A DNA stretch of 56,000 nucleotides from an uncultured bacterium (GTDB lineage Bacteria > Hydrogenedentota > Hydrogenedentia > Hydrogenedentales > GCA-2746185). Shown here piece after piece: positions 10,182-18,853 of this stretch (position 1 is its first letter; each line of letters starts with the position of its first letter). The notes under the pieces were generated by a model, which saw nothing but the letters and a program-made list of their open reading frames with translations, was not told the DNA's origin and made no database searches. Both the position numbers and the translations under genes were made by a program. The stretch lies in the NCBI GenBank assembly GCA_938082445.1, contig CALLLL010000171.1, positions 1 to 56,000 on the forward strand. The letters are read 5' to 3'.

Positions 10182-11315
10182 TCAGCGTTGTTTGTTGCGA
10201 ACGGCATTAAGCAACATCTGATTGGCTTTGCTTTCATTGGTATTGGGCATTAAGCGAGGAGGAGCAGGTTCAGGTGCTGGTCTGCGCACAAGGTCGTTAA
10301 ATGCAGCAATTTCTTCTTCAATAGATTCGGTTTGCTCAGTCTCTGTTGGTCCAGCCATTGCTATAGCTGTTGCCGCATCGGAAGGGTTTAAATCAGTAAC
10401 CGATGTAGCCTGTGAAGACGGTGTAGATTTTGGTGCAGGCGGAGTGATTCCCTGACCTCGTGCAGCTGCGACCTTTGATGCTGTGGGGAGTGTAGTTTTG
10501 TCTATCGTGTTTAGCACAACTTGCCGATCGATAACCGGGTTTTTAGTTTGCAGTGCAAACAAAAGAGAGTTTCGGCATAAGGTCACAATGACCCGTGGAT
10601 TACCGCCGGAATACCGGTGAATAATAGAAATGGCTTCGTCTTGGAATTGAGGTGCATTTTCACCCGTTGCTCCCGCTTGGCCCAAGCGAAATTGAATGAA
10701 GTTCCGTACTTCTTCAGGACTTAAAGGTGTCAAGGTGTATGTCATGTTGATGCGTTGTTGGAAATTGGGTGCTGCTTCTAACACTCGTGCCCATTCCAAT
10801 TGCGAAAACAATACAAGGTTTAATAATTTATGTTGAGGTGTTTCAAGATTTTGCGCAAGGCGTAAGAGTTCTAACTGGCCGCGTTTATTTAAATTTTGCG
10901 CATCATCGATTACCAAGGTATTGATGCGATGGCGATTGATGATCAGATAGTTATTCAACTCTTCCATATACGTTGCGAAGGAGCGCTTCTCCGGTTGGAG
11001 ACCAAAACCTTTGACGATAGCTTCCAATAATGAAAAACTGGTCCACGATGGAATTGGTAAGCCGATAACAGCGGTATTGTATTTTTCCGGGTCGACAGCC
11101 ATCCCTGTCATAAGTTTACGTAACAGGGTTGTTTTTCCTGTCCCATAATTTCCCAACACTACAGCGATTCCATGCCGCTCATCAATGCTTGTCCATAAAC
11201 GCATTAAGCACGATTTATGTTCTTGAGTCGCATAAAAATAAGCAGGATCGGCTGTAGGAGCGAAGGGTTGTTCTTTCAATCCAAACTCTTGCAGATGAAA
11301 GCGTACATCATTCAT
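10182..11315 (-). CDS. ExeA/GspA-like AAA ATPase
   Basis: The N-terminus FGLKEQPFAPTADPAYFYATQEHKS (split here: FGLKEQPFAP, then TADPAYFY) is the signature of the ExeA/GspA/MshM AAA family. Walker A is GNYGTGKTT (about 54-62) and Walker B is LVIDDAQNL (about 134-142). The sensor region is LVLFSQLEW and the lid is FIQFRLGQAG. Residues beyond about 285 are a Pro/Ala-rich linker ending in a basic tail (LLNAVRNKQR). There is no C-terminal peptidoglycan-binding domain. Members drive assembly of type II secretion or type IV-pilus-like machinery in the envelope. The partner here is the acidic membrane protein just downstream. A TTGAAC-N17-TACAGT promoter lies about 120 bp upstream. Confidence 0.88.
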   Translation of the reverse strand: MNDVRFHLQEFGLKEQPFAPTADPAYFYATQEHKSCLMRLWTSIDERHGIAVVLGNYGTGKTTLLRKLMTGMAVDPEKYNTAVIGLPIPSWTSFSLLEAIVKGFGLQPEKRSFATYMEELNNYLIINRHRINTLVIDDAQNLNKRGQLELLRLAQNLETPQHKLLNLVLFSQLEWARVLEAAPNFQQRINMTYTLTPLSPEEVRNFIQFRLGQAGATGENAPQFQDEAISIIHRYSGGNPRVIVTLCRNSLLFALQTKNPVIDRQVVLNTIDKTTLPTASKVAAARGQGITPPAPKSTPSSQATSVTDLNPSDAATAIAMAGPTETEQTESIEEEIAAFNDLVRRPAPEPAPPRLMPNTNESKANQMLLNAVRNKQR

Positions 11316-11430
11316 GCGGCACTACCTTTTTGTTCCGAAACCAAAAACTATTGACACATCCTATGAACACACGGTCTTTTTGGAGAGATTTTCCAAGTGT
11401 AACAGACCCCAAATTCAGGAATTCGCATTA

Positions 11431-11459
11431 ACTGTAGCGAACTGAGCAAGGGCGTTCAA
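11431..11459 (-). promoter_or_regulatory. Candidate sigma70-type promoter for the ExeA-like operon
   Basis: Minus-strand TTGAAC (11454-11459), a 17-bp spacer, then TACAGT (11431-11436). It predicts a leader of roughly 110 nt before the ATG at 11315. The call rests on sequence match only. Confidence 0.45.
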
Positions 11460-11623
11460 GGCCTTTATAGCACTAATTTTACCTTATTTATCAGGAAATG
11501 GATTGTGGTCTACATAAGTGATGTTTGGTATCTATTACATGCTCTTTTCAATTAGGTTTATTTTAATGGCATAGAGGATCCGATAAGTAAAGGATTGTTG
11601 ATAGCGAAAAAAAGAGTGGACAC

Positions 11624-11653
11624 TTGCAGACATTGCACATTTAGCGTTAGTAT
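11624..11653 (+). promoter_or_regulatory. Candidate promoter for the FHA-HD-GYP gene
   Basis: TTGCAG (11624-11629), an 18-bp spacer, then TAGTAT (11648-11653). This is about 50 bp upstream of the GTG start at 11710. The match is weak. Confidence 0.3.
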
Positions 11654-11709
11654 AAGATTTATTGTCTTTTGCGAAGACTTGGCTGCAATATCTATTGGAG
11701 TAGTGAATC

Positions 11710-13452
11710 GTGGAACACCACCACATTGTTCAACTAAATGGGCTCTCTGCCGGTGCGCGTTATCCGGTGGAGGACGGGTATATTATCGGCCGGAATCCCA
11801 GTTGTCATATATTCCTGAATAACCCTTTGGTATCCAGGCAGCATGCTCGATTTCGAGTAAACGACAGCGGTGCATTTGTTCTGGATTTACAAAGTGGAAA
11901 TGGAACATTGGTCGATGGTCGCCGAATTGCTGAAGTGAAATTAAGTGATGGACAAGTGATCTTGATTGGTGAAACGGAGTTTCAGTTTGAAGAAGCAACT
12001 CCAACATCGGCACTGACAGGCTTGGGCGATTGTGGACGCATTGTATTGCAAGACAATGTGGCCGGGGATATGGAGAGTTCTAAAACTCAGGATGTCTACA
12101 ATACACTGTTTACATCTTCCAGTACTAATGCCGATTCAGGAAGTGAAGCGGAGCAATTACAAGCACGATTAAAGGCTATTTATGAAGCCAACCAAATTAT
12201 TTCTTCTGAACACGATTTAGAAAAAGTCTTTGAAAAAGTTACTGAGCAATTACTGAGATTGGTCTCTGCTAGCAACATGGTCATTATGACGGTGGACAAA
12301 GAGACAGGTAAATTGGTTGCTACCCATGAGCACACAAACATTGAAGGCGAAGCTATCCAAGTAAGCTCAACCATCATACGACAAGCATTTGTTGAGCGCG
12401 AAGCGGTACTGGTTTCTGATGCTGGGGCCGATAAGCGTTTTGATGCATCGCAAAGTATCATTATGGGAAATATCGCATCGGTGATGTGTGTGCCTATGCA
12501 GTTTAGAAGTGAAGTGCTGGGTGTAATTTATTTAGATACCCGTGGTTCAACCAATGCGTTTAATAACAATGATCTTGAATTGTTAGTGGCACTGGCTGGG
12601 CCTGCAGCGATCGCAATTCAAAATGCCTCCTACCACCAACAATTGGAAGATGATTTCCAAACTACACTGAAACTCTTGGCGAATGCCATTGAAATGCGTG
12701 ATCACTATACTTTGGGCCATACTTGGCGTGTCACAAAATATTCAATTGAAATTGCTCGAGAGTTGGGGTGGGGTGAAGAGAAAGTTAGTGAAGTAGAAAT
12801 GGGCGGAGTATTGCATGACATCGGAAAAATAGGGGTTGCCGATGCCGTGTTGCGTAAACCTGAACGGTTGAATGATGATGAATACGCCCAAATGAAAGTA
12901 CACCCGGAACGTGGGGCTGCGTTAATGCGCGATTGTAAAAAATTGGAAGCCCTGATTCCCTATTGCCTATACCACCACGAGCGATATGACGGTAAAGGCT
13001 ATCCACACGGCATGGAAGGGGAAGATATACCCATAGAAGGTCGTGTAGTGGCCGTAGCGGACACATTTGATGCTATGACAAGCAATCGCCCATACCGAGA
13101 CGGATTGCCCGCGCAAGTGGCCTTGGATGAAATCGAGAAGCACAAAAACACTCAATTCGATCCTGTGTGTGCGGATGCATTTATTCGGGCTTTCCATAAA
13201 GGGAAGATCGAACCCTTCATGCAAACAAAGCAAGAAGATGCTGAACTTGATGGTGTGGCCTGTCCATTCTGCAGTACCTTTATTTCAATTCCTGAAGAGG
13301 CCAAAGAAGACGATATTTATGGGTGTAGTGTATGCCACCGTTCGGTTAAGCTTCTGGAGCAAAACGGGACCTTTTTTGGCGAATTATTGAAAGAGGTCGA
13401 TATGCGCAGTACACAGCCAGCAACAGGCAGTATCTACGCTCCGCCGAATTAG
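11710..13452 (+). CDS. FHA-GAF-HD-GYP phosphodiesterase with C-terminal zinc ribbon
   Basis: A 580-residue cytoplasmic signalling protein. The FHA domain (about 1-95) shows IIGRNPSCHI, SRQHARF and SGNGTLVDGR, so it should read a phosphothreonine partner. A linker and short helix lead to a GAF domain (about 160-305). The HD-GYP domain (about 318-495) has HDIGKIG at 369-375 and HHERYDGKGYP at 422-432, which are the metal- and c-di-GMP-binding residues of active enzymes. The C-terminus carries C518/C521 and C539/C542, a zinc ribbon. The start is GTG at 11710 with GGAG 9 nt upstream. Hydrolysis of cyclic dinucleotide is expected from the intact motifs. It is divergent from the ExeA-like operon and abuts lolD tail to tail. 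Confidence 0.93.
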   Translation: MEHHHIVQLNGLSAGARYPVEDGYIIGRNPSCHIFLNNPLVSRQHARFRVNDSGAFVLDLQSGNGTLVDGRRIAEVKLSDGQVILIGETEFQFEEATPTSALTGLGDCGRIVLQDNVAGDMESSKTQDVYNTLFTSSSTNADSGSEAEQLQARLKAIYEANQIISSEHDLEKVFEKVTEQLLRLVSASNMVIMTVDKETGKLVATHEHTNIEGEAIQVSSTIIRQAFVEREAVLVSDAGADKRFDASQSIIMGNIASVMCVPMQFRSEVLGVIYLDTRGSTNAFNNNDLELLVALAGPAAIAIQNASYHQQLEDDFQTTLKLLANAIEMRDHYTLGHTWRVTKYSIEIARELGWGEEKVSEVEMGGVLHDIGKIGVADAVLRKPERLNDDEYAQMKVHPERGAALMRDCKKLEALIPYCLYHHERYDGKGYPHGMEGEDIPIEGRVVAVADTFDAMTSNRPYRDGLPAQVALDEIEKHKNTQFDPVCADAFIRAFHKGKIEPFMQTKQEDAELDGVACPFCSTFISIPEEAKEDDIYGCSVCHRSVKLLEQNGTFFGELLKEVDMRSTQPATGSIYAPPN

Positions 13453-13454
13453 GA

Positions 13455-14144
13455 TTACTTCAATTCAGCTTTGCCTTCATGTAAGTGCACCCAACGATGT
13501 GAGCGCTTAGCAAGGCTTAGATCATGAGTGACCAACACCAATGTGATATTGTCTTTCTCATTGAGTTCCCAGATAAGGTCCAAAATTTCATGCCCAGTGT
13601 GTTCATCCAAGTTACCCGTTGGCTCATCGGCTAAAACCAAACTCGGATTATTAAACAATGCACGGCCAATGGCCACGCGCTGTTGTTCCCCGCCACTCAA
13701 TTTCCCCGGTTTATGGGTCATGCGATCTTGTAAGCCTACTTTCACCAATAACTCTTCAGCACGTTCCATGCATTGCTTTCGGGGAAGACCTTGGGTGAGT
13801 GCAGGCATCATGACATTTTCCAATGCCGTAAACTCCGGTAGCAAATGATAGAACTGAAAGACAAAGCCTAGCTCTTCATTGCGCAAACGGTTGATACTGC
13901 TTTTATTCATCTTGGAAAGCGGATTGCCGTTATAGAGTAATTCGCCTCCACTTGGGTCATCAAGTGTTCCCATAATGTGGAGTAGGGTGCTTTTGCCTGC
14001 GCCCGAAGAACCACTGATCGATAAAATCTCCCCTTCAGGCACTTTAAGGTTTACGCCCCGTAGGATCTTTAATTCACGATCGCCGTCGTGAAAGTTTTTC
14101 ACAATTTTTTTACATTCAAGAACATTATTCATGGCGTAATGCAT
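13455..14144 (-). CDS. lolD: Lipoprotein-releasing ABC transporter ATP-binding protein
   Basis: A MacB/LolD-family ATPase. Walker A is SGSSGAGKSTLLHIMGTLDDP, whose core GSSGAGKST is the nucleotide loop. The Q-loop is FVFQFYHLLPEFTALENVMMP, with LPEFTALEN typical of LolD. The ABC signature is LSGGEQQRVAIGRAL and Walker B is LVLADEPTGNLD. The length of 229 residues is normal. It overlaps the permease gene by 20 bp, so the two are translated together. It powers release of outer-membrane-bound lipoproteins, several of which are encoded in this window. Confidence 0.92.
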   Translation of the reverse strand: MHYAMNNVLECKKIVKNFHDGDRELKILRGVNLKVPEGEILSISGSSGAGKSTLLHIMGTLDDPSGGELLYNGNPLSKMNKSSINRLRNEELGFVFQFYHLLPEFTALENVMMPALTQGLPRKQCMERAEELLVKVGLQDRMTHKPGKLSGGEQQRVAIGRALFNNPSLVLADEPTGNLDEHTGHEILDLIWELNEKDNITLVLVTHDLSLAKRSHRWVHLHEGKAELK

Positions 14145-15396
14145 CCACTGGGTTTAAACGCGAAGCACTCCACGCCGGGTACAGAGTTGATAAGAAGCTT
14201 AGAATGACCGAGACAATGGTGATATACAATACATCCTGCGGAACAATGCTCACTGGAATCCGGTCAAAATAATAGATTTGACTATTGAAAAGATCGATAC
14301 CAAAGAGTCCCGCAATGAATTCAGCAACAGGATTTAGATAAAAAGAGAGTAAAGTGCCCGCTGTTACTCCCACAAGGGTGCCACCAAGCCCTATGAATAG
14401 CCCTTCGACCATAAATAACCGCAAGACCAATCCTGAACTTGCGCCCAAGGTACGAAGAATGCCAATGTCACGTTTTTTCTCCATTACCATCATGATAAGG
14501 GTGGAGGTGATATTGAAGGCAGCTACCAATACGATGAAAATCAAGATGATAAACATTGCAAATTTTTCTTGCTGCAAGGCCATAAAAAAAGCTTCCTGAT
14601 TTTCAAACCAGGTCTGAACGCGATAACTTGTATTTGCTTCAATGCGTTGTTGAAACAATTCAGCTTCATCGGGATTCTCAATGCGACAATGCACCCCATG
14701 AACGCCTTTCTCGCCCGTTAATAAACGCGCGGTTTTTAAATTTACCCATGCATAAAGCATATCGAAGTCATGCATCTGTGCTTGAGAAATGCCGCTAACA
14801 GTGAGGTAAAGCTTTTGCCCTTCACTACGCCCCATAGGGCCGACTTTTCCCCTGCCTGTCAGTACCATGATTTTATCGCCCAAACCGACACGCAAATTTT
14901 GCGCAAGGACATATCCCAGTACAATTTCTTTGTGTCCAGGCATTTCGCCACGCCCAAATTGCCGACCGCCTTTGCCAGTCATGTTGTCTTTAAGATACGT
15001 GACCTTTGACTCGCGTTCAGGATCTATCCCAATAATATAGGCACCTTCCTGCATGCCTTTGGAATAACCCGATTCAGCGGTTAATAACGATTGGATTTGT
15101 ACGATGGGCCCAGAGCCTAAAATTTCGGGGCAAAGCGTTTCAATTTCGTCAATCACAGATTCGTAATCTTCGATGGTGTCGCTCATGGGGGCATGTACTG
15201 TGAAGTGTGCACGATTCCCTACAATGGTGTCGCGTAATGCGACATCGAATCCGGTCATGACACTCATCACAATGATCAATGTCATAACGCCCACGGCTAC
15301 GCCGGCTACAGAGATCAGCGAAATTAAGCTGATGAAACGGTTTCGCCGTTTCCCTCGCAAGTAGCGCATGGCCGCAAATAATTCGAATCGCATCAT
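14125..15396 (-). CDS. lolC: LolC/LolE-family lipoprotein-releasing permease
   Basis: A 423-residue permease. The N-terminal block FELFAAMRYLRGKRRNRFISLISLISVAGVAVG (FELFAAMRYLRGKRRN then one transmembrane helix) is typical of LolC/E. A periplasmic MacB-type core of about 200 residues follows. Three C-terminal helices include ITSTLIMMVMEKKRDIGILRTLGA and end with YPAWSASRLNPVDALRHE. Only one permease is present, so the exporter is probably a homodimer of this subunit plus LolD (the LolF-like arrangement). AAGGGG precedes the ATG. The gene follows lysS by 13 bp in the long minus-strand series. Confidence 0.9.
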   Translation of the reverse strand: MMRFELFAAMRYLRGKRRNRFISLISLISVAGVAVGVMTLIIVMSVMTGFDVALRDTIVGNRAHFTVHAPMSDTIEDYESVIDEIETLCPEILGSGPIVQIQSLLTAESGYSKGMQEGAYIIGIDPERESKVTYLKDNMTGKGGRQFGRGEMPGHKEIVLGYVLAQNLRVGLGDKIMVLTGRGKVGPMGRSEGQKLYLTVSGISQAQMHDFDMLYAWVNLKTARLLTGEKGVHGVHCRIENPDEAELFQQRIEANTSYRVQTWFENQEAFFMALQQEKFAMFIILIFIVLVAAFNITSTLIMMVMEKKRDIGILRTLGASSGLVLRLFMVEGLFIGLGGTLVGVTAGTLLSFYLNPVAEFIAGLFGIDLFNSQIYYFDRIPVSIVPQDVLYITIVSVILSFLSTLYPAWSASRLNPVDALRHE

Positions 15397-15409
15397 AGAG
15401 ATATACCCC

Positions 15410-16888
15410 TTAAGAAATGGTACGCAGTTGCGGGAACATGATTACTTCGCGGATGGATGCGGAGTCTGTTAGCAGCATCGCTAAGCGGTCTATCCCGATA
15501 CCCAATCCAGCGGTCGGGGGCATGCCAATTTCCAAAGCCGTCAGGAAGTCTTCGTCTAAATGCTGTGCTTCGTCATCGCCTTCTTCACGCAATTGGCCTT
15601 GCCCTTCAAAACGCTCACGTTGATCGATAGGGTCATTGAGCTCGGAGAATGCGTTGCATAATTCCATGCGGCCAATCACCGCTTGAAAGCGTTCGGTTAA
15701 GGCTTCATTATCACGTTTTTTCTTAGCCAAAGGGGATAATTCTATAGGATAATCATAGAGGAATGTCGGCTGCACCAAGTGTGGCTGTACCTTCTCTGAC
15801 ATTACCTCATCCACAATTTTTCCGTAACCCATTGTTGCATCGCATTCGACGCCTACGCTTTTAGCAATTTTAGCCGCTTCTTCTTTGTCGCGAGTAACTT
15901 CTAAATCGCATCCAGCATATTCACGAATGGAGTCAAACAAAGTGATGCGTTTCCATTCGCCGGAACAATCAATGGTTTCGCCTTGATAGTCAAAACTCAA
16001 TGAGCCGATTGTGCCTTCAATGGTACGCTTAAAAAGTTCTTCTGTTTCATCCATTAAGCCATAATAGTCTTCGTAGGCCTTATACAATTCCATCGATGTA
16101 AATTCGGGATTATGGCGTGTGTCTACCCCTTCATTTCGGAAACAGCGATTGATCTCAAACACCTTTTCAAATCCACCCACAATAAGCTTTTTCAAATAGA
16201 GCTCCGGGGCTACACGCATATACAAGTCGCGGTCGTAAGTGTTGTGATGAGTGACGAATGGGCGCGCGGTTGCTCCACCGGGGATGGGGTGCATCATCGG
16301 CGTTTCTACTTCGAGATAACCATCTGCTTCCAATGCGCGGCGCATGACCGACACCATTTGGATCCGCGTTTTGAATGTGTCCAATACTTCTGGATTAGCG
16401 ATCATGTCCAAATACCGTTGACGATAACGCGTTTCCACATCGGTCAGACCATGATGTTTTTCCGGTAAGGCACGAGTGTTTTTTGTCAGGATTTCCCAAC
16501 TGTCGGCAAAGATTGTAATTTCGCCTTTTTGGGTACGTTTAACTTTCCCGTGTACCCCAATGAAATCACCGATATCGAGATCCTTAAGGGCTTCGTAAGA
16601 CTCATCGCCCAAGGTGTTCTTTTTCAAAAAGACTTGGATTTTTGCACCTTCATCGCGTAAATCAGCAAAGGTCACTTTGCCTTGTCCACGGGAAGCCACC
16701 ATACGTCCCGCGAGGGATTGATTTTCAATTAAAGCACCCTCTGCATCGTCCGCTTCTAAAGTCTCCAGGGCTGCGCGGGCTTCACCGATGGTCTGGCTTC
16801 GATCAAAATCGTATTTGAATGGAACATCCCCGCGTTCGCGGATACGTGCCATTTTATCCAATCGATGTTGCGTTAATTCGTCTGACAT
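15410..16888 (-). CDS. lysS: Lysyl-tRNA synthetase, class II
   Basis: This enzyme charges tRNA-Lys in the cytoplasm. The N-terminal OB-fold anticodon domain includes LAGRMVASRGQGKVTFADLRD (core GRMVASRGQGKVTF). The class II core has PMMHPIPGGATARPF, motif 2 FRNEGVDTRHNPEFTSMELY (FRNEGVDTRHNPEFT) and motif 3 GLGIGIDRLAMLLTD. The length of 492 residues matches the bacterial family. It sits 12 bp after prfB and 13 bp before lolC on the same strand. Confidence 0.97.
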   Translation of the reverse strand: MSDELTQHRLDKMARIRERGDVPFKYDFDRSQTIGEARAALETLEADDAEGALIENQSLAGRMVASRGQGKVTFADLRDEGAKIQVFLKKNTLGDESYEALKDLDIGDFIGVHGKVKRTQKGEITIFADSWEILTKNTRALPEKHHGLTDVETRYRQRYLDMIANPEVLDTFKTRIQMVSVMRRALEADGYLEVETPMMHPIPGGATARPFVTHHNTYDRDLYMRVAPELYLKKLIVGGFEKVFEINRCFRNEGVDTRHNPEFTSMELYKAYEDYYGLMDETEELFKRTIEGTIGSLSFDYQGETIDCSGEWKRITLFDSIREYAGCDLEVTRDKEEAAKIAKSVGVECDATMGYGKIVDEVMSEKVQPHLVQPTFLYDYPIELSPLAKKKRDNEALTERFQAVIGRMELCNAFSELNDPIDQRERFEGQGQLREEGDDEAQHLDEDFLTALEIGMPPTAGLGIGIDRLAMLLTDSASIREVIMFPQLRTIS

Positions 16889-16900
16889 GGTTGTTTCCTT

Positions 16901-18010
16901 TTATGAGTGTTTCTGTTCTAGCTTCCATTTAAGGTAGTGTTCAATGTAGGGCTCTAAGTACCCGTCCAATACTTTATCAACATTTCCCATTTCATAATTG
17001 GTACGGTGATCTTTAATCATTTGATAAGGCTGCATTACATAGCTGCGGATTTGGCTTCCCCAACCCACTTCCTGATGGTCGCCACGTTGGTCATCAAGCT
17101 CTTTTTGCTTCTTCTCCATCTCAATGTCATACATCTTCGCTTTTAACATTAAGATGGCCTGTGCTTTGTTTTTATGCTGTGAACGTCCCATTTGGCAAGA
17201 GGCAATTAAGCCCGTGGGAACGTGCGTTAGGCGTACAGCCGACGAAGTTTTGTTCACGTGCTGCCCTCCCGCACCGCTCGCGCGGAATACATCCATTTTT
17301 AAATCTTCTTCACGAATTTCAATATCAATTGTATTGTCGATTTCAGTCAATACTTCCACTGCTGCAAACGACGTTTGCCGTTTGCCTTGTGAATTAAACG
17401 GGGATATGCGTACTAAACGGTGAACGCCGGCTTCGGATTTGAAATAGCCATACGCCATGGGGCCACTTACGCGGAAACTAACGCTTTTAATACCTGCCTC
17501 ATCACCATCTTGATAATCCAAGAGCTCCATATTGAATTCACGACGTTCACAAAAACGCTGCAACATACGATATAGCATTCCTGCCCAATCGCAGGATTCT
17601 GTTCCACCTGCGCCAGGATGAATACTAATAATGGCATTTTTCGAATCGCGAGGGTCATTGAGCATACACTGCATCTCAACTTCCATCAATTGTTCTTCAA
17701 GGCGAGCTGTTGATTGTTCAATTTCTTCTTCCAAAGACTCATCGGCTTCTTCCTGTGCCATTTCAATGAGTATTTGTGCATCTTCCAGCTCAGCCATCAA
17801 GGCCGCTGGTGAATCAATAGTGTTTTTGTATTGTTTCAGTTGTTGAACCGTCTCTTGAGCCGATTCGGCATTGTCCCAAAAACCAGGCTCAGCCATAATG
17901 CCCTCAAGCTCAGAGATTTTTTTCTCAGCTTCATCAGAGTTTAAGGCTTTCTGTAACTCTCCAAGTCGAGATGTAAAATCGATTACTTTTTGCGCGTGCT
18001 CTTCAAACAT
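16901..18010 (-). CDS. prfB: Peptide chain release factor 2
   Basis: Recognises UGA/UAA stop codons and triggers peptide release. The SPF codon-recognition tripeptide is at 203-205 (RISPFNSQGKRQTSF). The catalytic GGQ is at 248-250 in RASGAGGQHVNKTSSAVR. The length of 369 residues is full size. The frame is continuous from the ATG at 18010: the in-frame UGA programmed +1 frameshift found near codon 26 of many prfB genes is absent (residues 20-28 read QKALNSDEA). The start is 15 bp after the cdsA stop, so it is probably co-transcribed. Confidence 0.97.
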   Translation of the reverse strand: MFEEHAQKVIDFTSRLGELQKALNSDEAEKKISELEGIMAEPGFWDNAESAQETVQQLKQYKNTIDSPAALMAELEDAQILIEMAQEEADESLEEEIEQSTARLEEQLMEVEMQCMLNDPRDSKNAIISIHPGAGGTESCDWAGMLYRMLQRFCERREFNMELLDYQDGDEAGIKSVSFRVSGPMAYGYFKSEAGVHRLVRISPFNSQGKRQTSFAAVEVLTEIDNTIDIEIREEDLKMDVFRASGAGGQHVNKTSSAVRLTHVPTGLIASCQMGRSQHKNKAQAILMLKAKMYDIEMEKKQKELDDQRGDHQEVGWGSQIRSYVMQPYQMIKDHRTNYEMGNVDKVLDGYLEPYIEHYLKWKLEQKHS

Positions 18011-18025
18011 AAACGTCTTTCAAAA

Positions 18026-18853
18026 TTAAAAAATGGTCAAGTAGTATAATACAGGTGCTGTAACAAACAAACCATCACAACGGTCCAATGCCCCGCCGTG
18101 TCCAGGGAAAATAGTACCAGAATCTTTCACGCCAGCATCCCGTTTAAAAGCAGATTCCGTCAAATCACCAATTTGAGAGGCCACCGATAGTACTGCGCCA
18201 ATAATGATATATCGCGTCAACGACCAGTCCGGCACATTGGCCCAGCCTTTTTGTTCACGTAAGAAATACAACGCCACCATAAATGCCACACAGAATACAA
18301 ATCCTCCAACGGAGCCTTCCCATGTTTTATTTGGGCTGACCACTGGTGCCAACTTATGCTTGCCAATGGATTTTCCAACAAAGTAAGCGCCCGTATCGCT
18401 CAACGCTACTGCGGCAATTAGCATAGTTGTTAATACCGGACCCATACCCTCAATTTGATGTAGCATAACAAAATGAGCAGCAGTCCAGCTGATATAACCT
18501 AAGCCGAATAAAGAAGGGAGCATTGTGCTCATGGTTGCATTGGGTTTGATAATGTGTGTGAATGCAACAATCAACGCAGCGGCAGCAAAAGTAGCATTTA
18601 CAATATTGATATCGAACCAATACCCACTCGCGATTATGGCAACTCCAAGTGGTAAGGCCAAATAGGAATGGTATTCAGGATCTTTAGCCTTAACGAATTT
18701 ATAAAATTCGTACAAGGCGCAACCCGCAATCGCGCAGACATAGAGCAGAAAACCCAATTCTAGTGCTGGAATCCAGATGACGCTCAAGGTTAAAGCAATT
18801 AGGAAAAATGCAGTAATCGTGCGAGTAAGTGTACCGCCGCCGGATTTAGCCAT
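18026..18853 (-). CDS. cdsA: Phosphatidate cytidylyltransferase
   Basis: Makes CDP-diacylglycerol from phosphatidate and CTP at the inner membrane. The 275-residue protein has about eight hydrophobic segments. The CDP-alcohol-type signature is near the C-terminus: SAFKRDAGVKDSGTIFPGHG then GALDRCDGL. Its stop overlaps the uppS stop/start region by one base, and the uppS-cdsA order is widely conserved. A pro-rich or dxr neighbour, often found next, is replaced here by prfB. Confidence 0.95.
   Translation of the reverse strand: MAKSGGGTLTRTITAFFLIALTLSVIWIPALELGFLLYVCAIAGCALYEFYKFVKAKDPEYHSYLALPLGVAIIASGYWFDINIVNATFAAAALIVAFTHIIKPNATMSTMLPSLFGLGYISWTAAHFVMLHQIEGMGPVLTTMLIAAVALSDTGAYFVGKSIGKHKLAPVVSPNKTWEGSVGGFVFCVAFMVALYFLREQKGWANVPDWSLTRYIIIGAVLSVASQIGDLTESAFKRDAGVKDSGTIFPGHGGALDRCDGLFVTAPVLYYLTIF

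Larger units (their letters stand above)
11316..11709. other. Divergent intergenic region between ExeA-like and HD-GYP genes
   Basis: About 390 bp without a credible gene. It holds the 5' leaders of two divergent transcripts and two promoter candidates listed separately. Short frames in it lack ribosome-binding sites and recognisable content. No strong terminator-type hairpin or long palindrome is seen. Confidence 0.7.

Noticed and set aside
17930-17960. Possible prfB frameshift site
   Set aside because: Codons 18-30 were checked: no in-frame or near-frame UGA preceded by CUU. The CTT-GGA-GAG present does not require a frame change.
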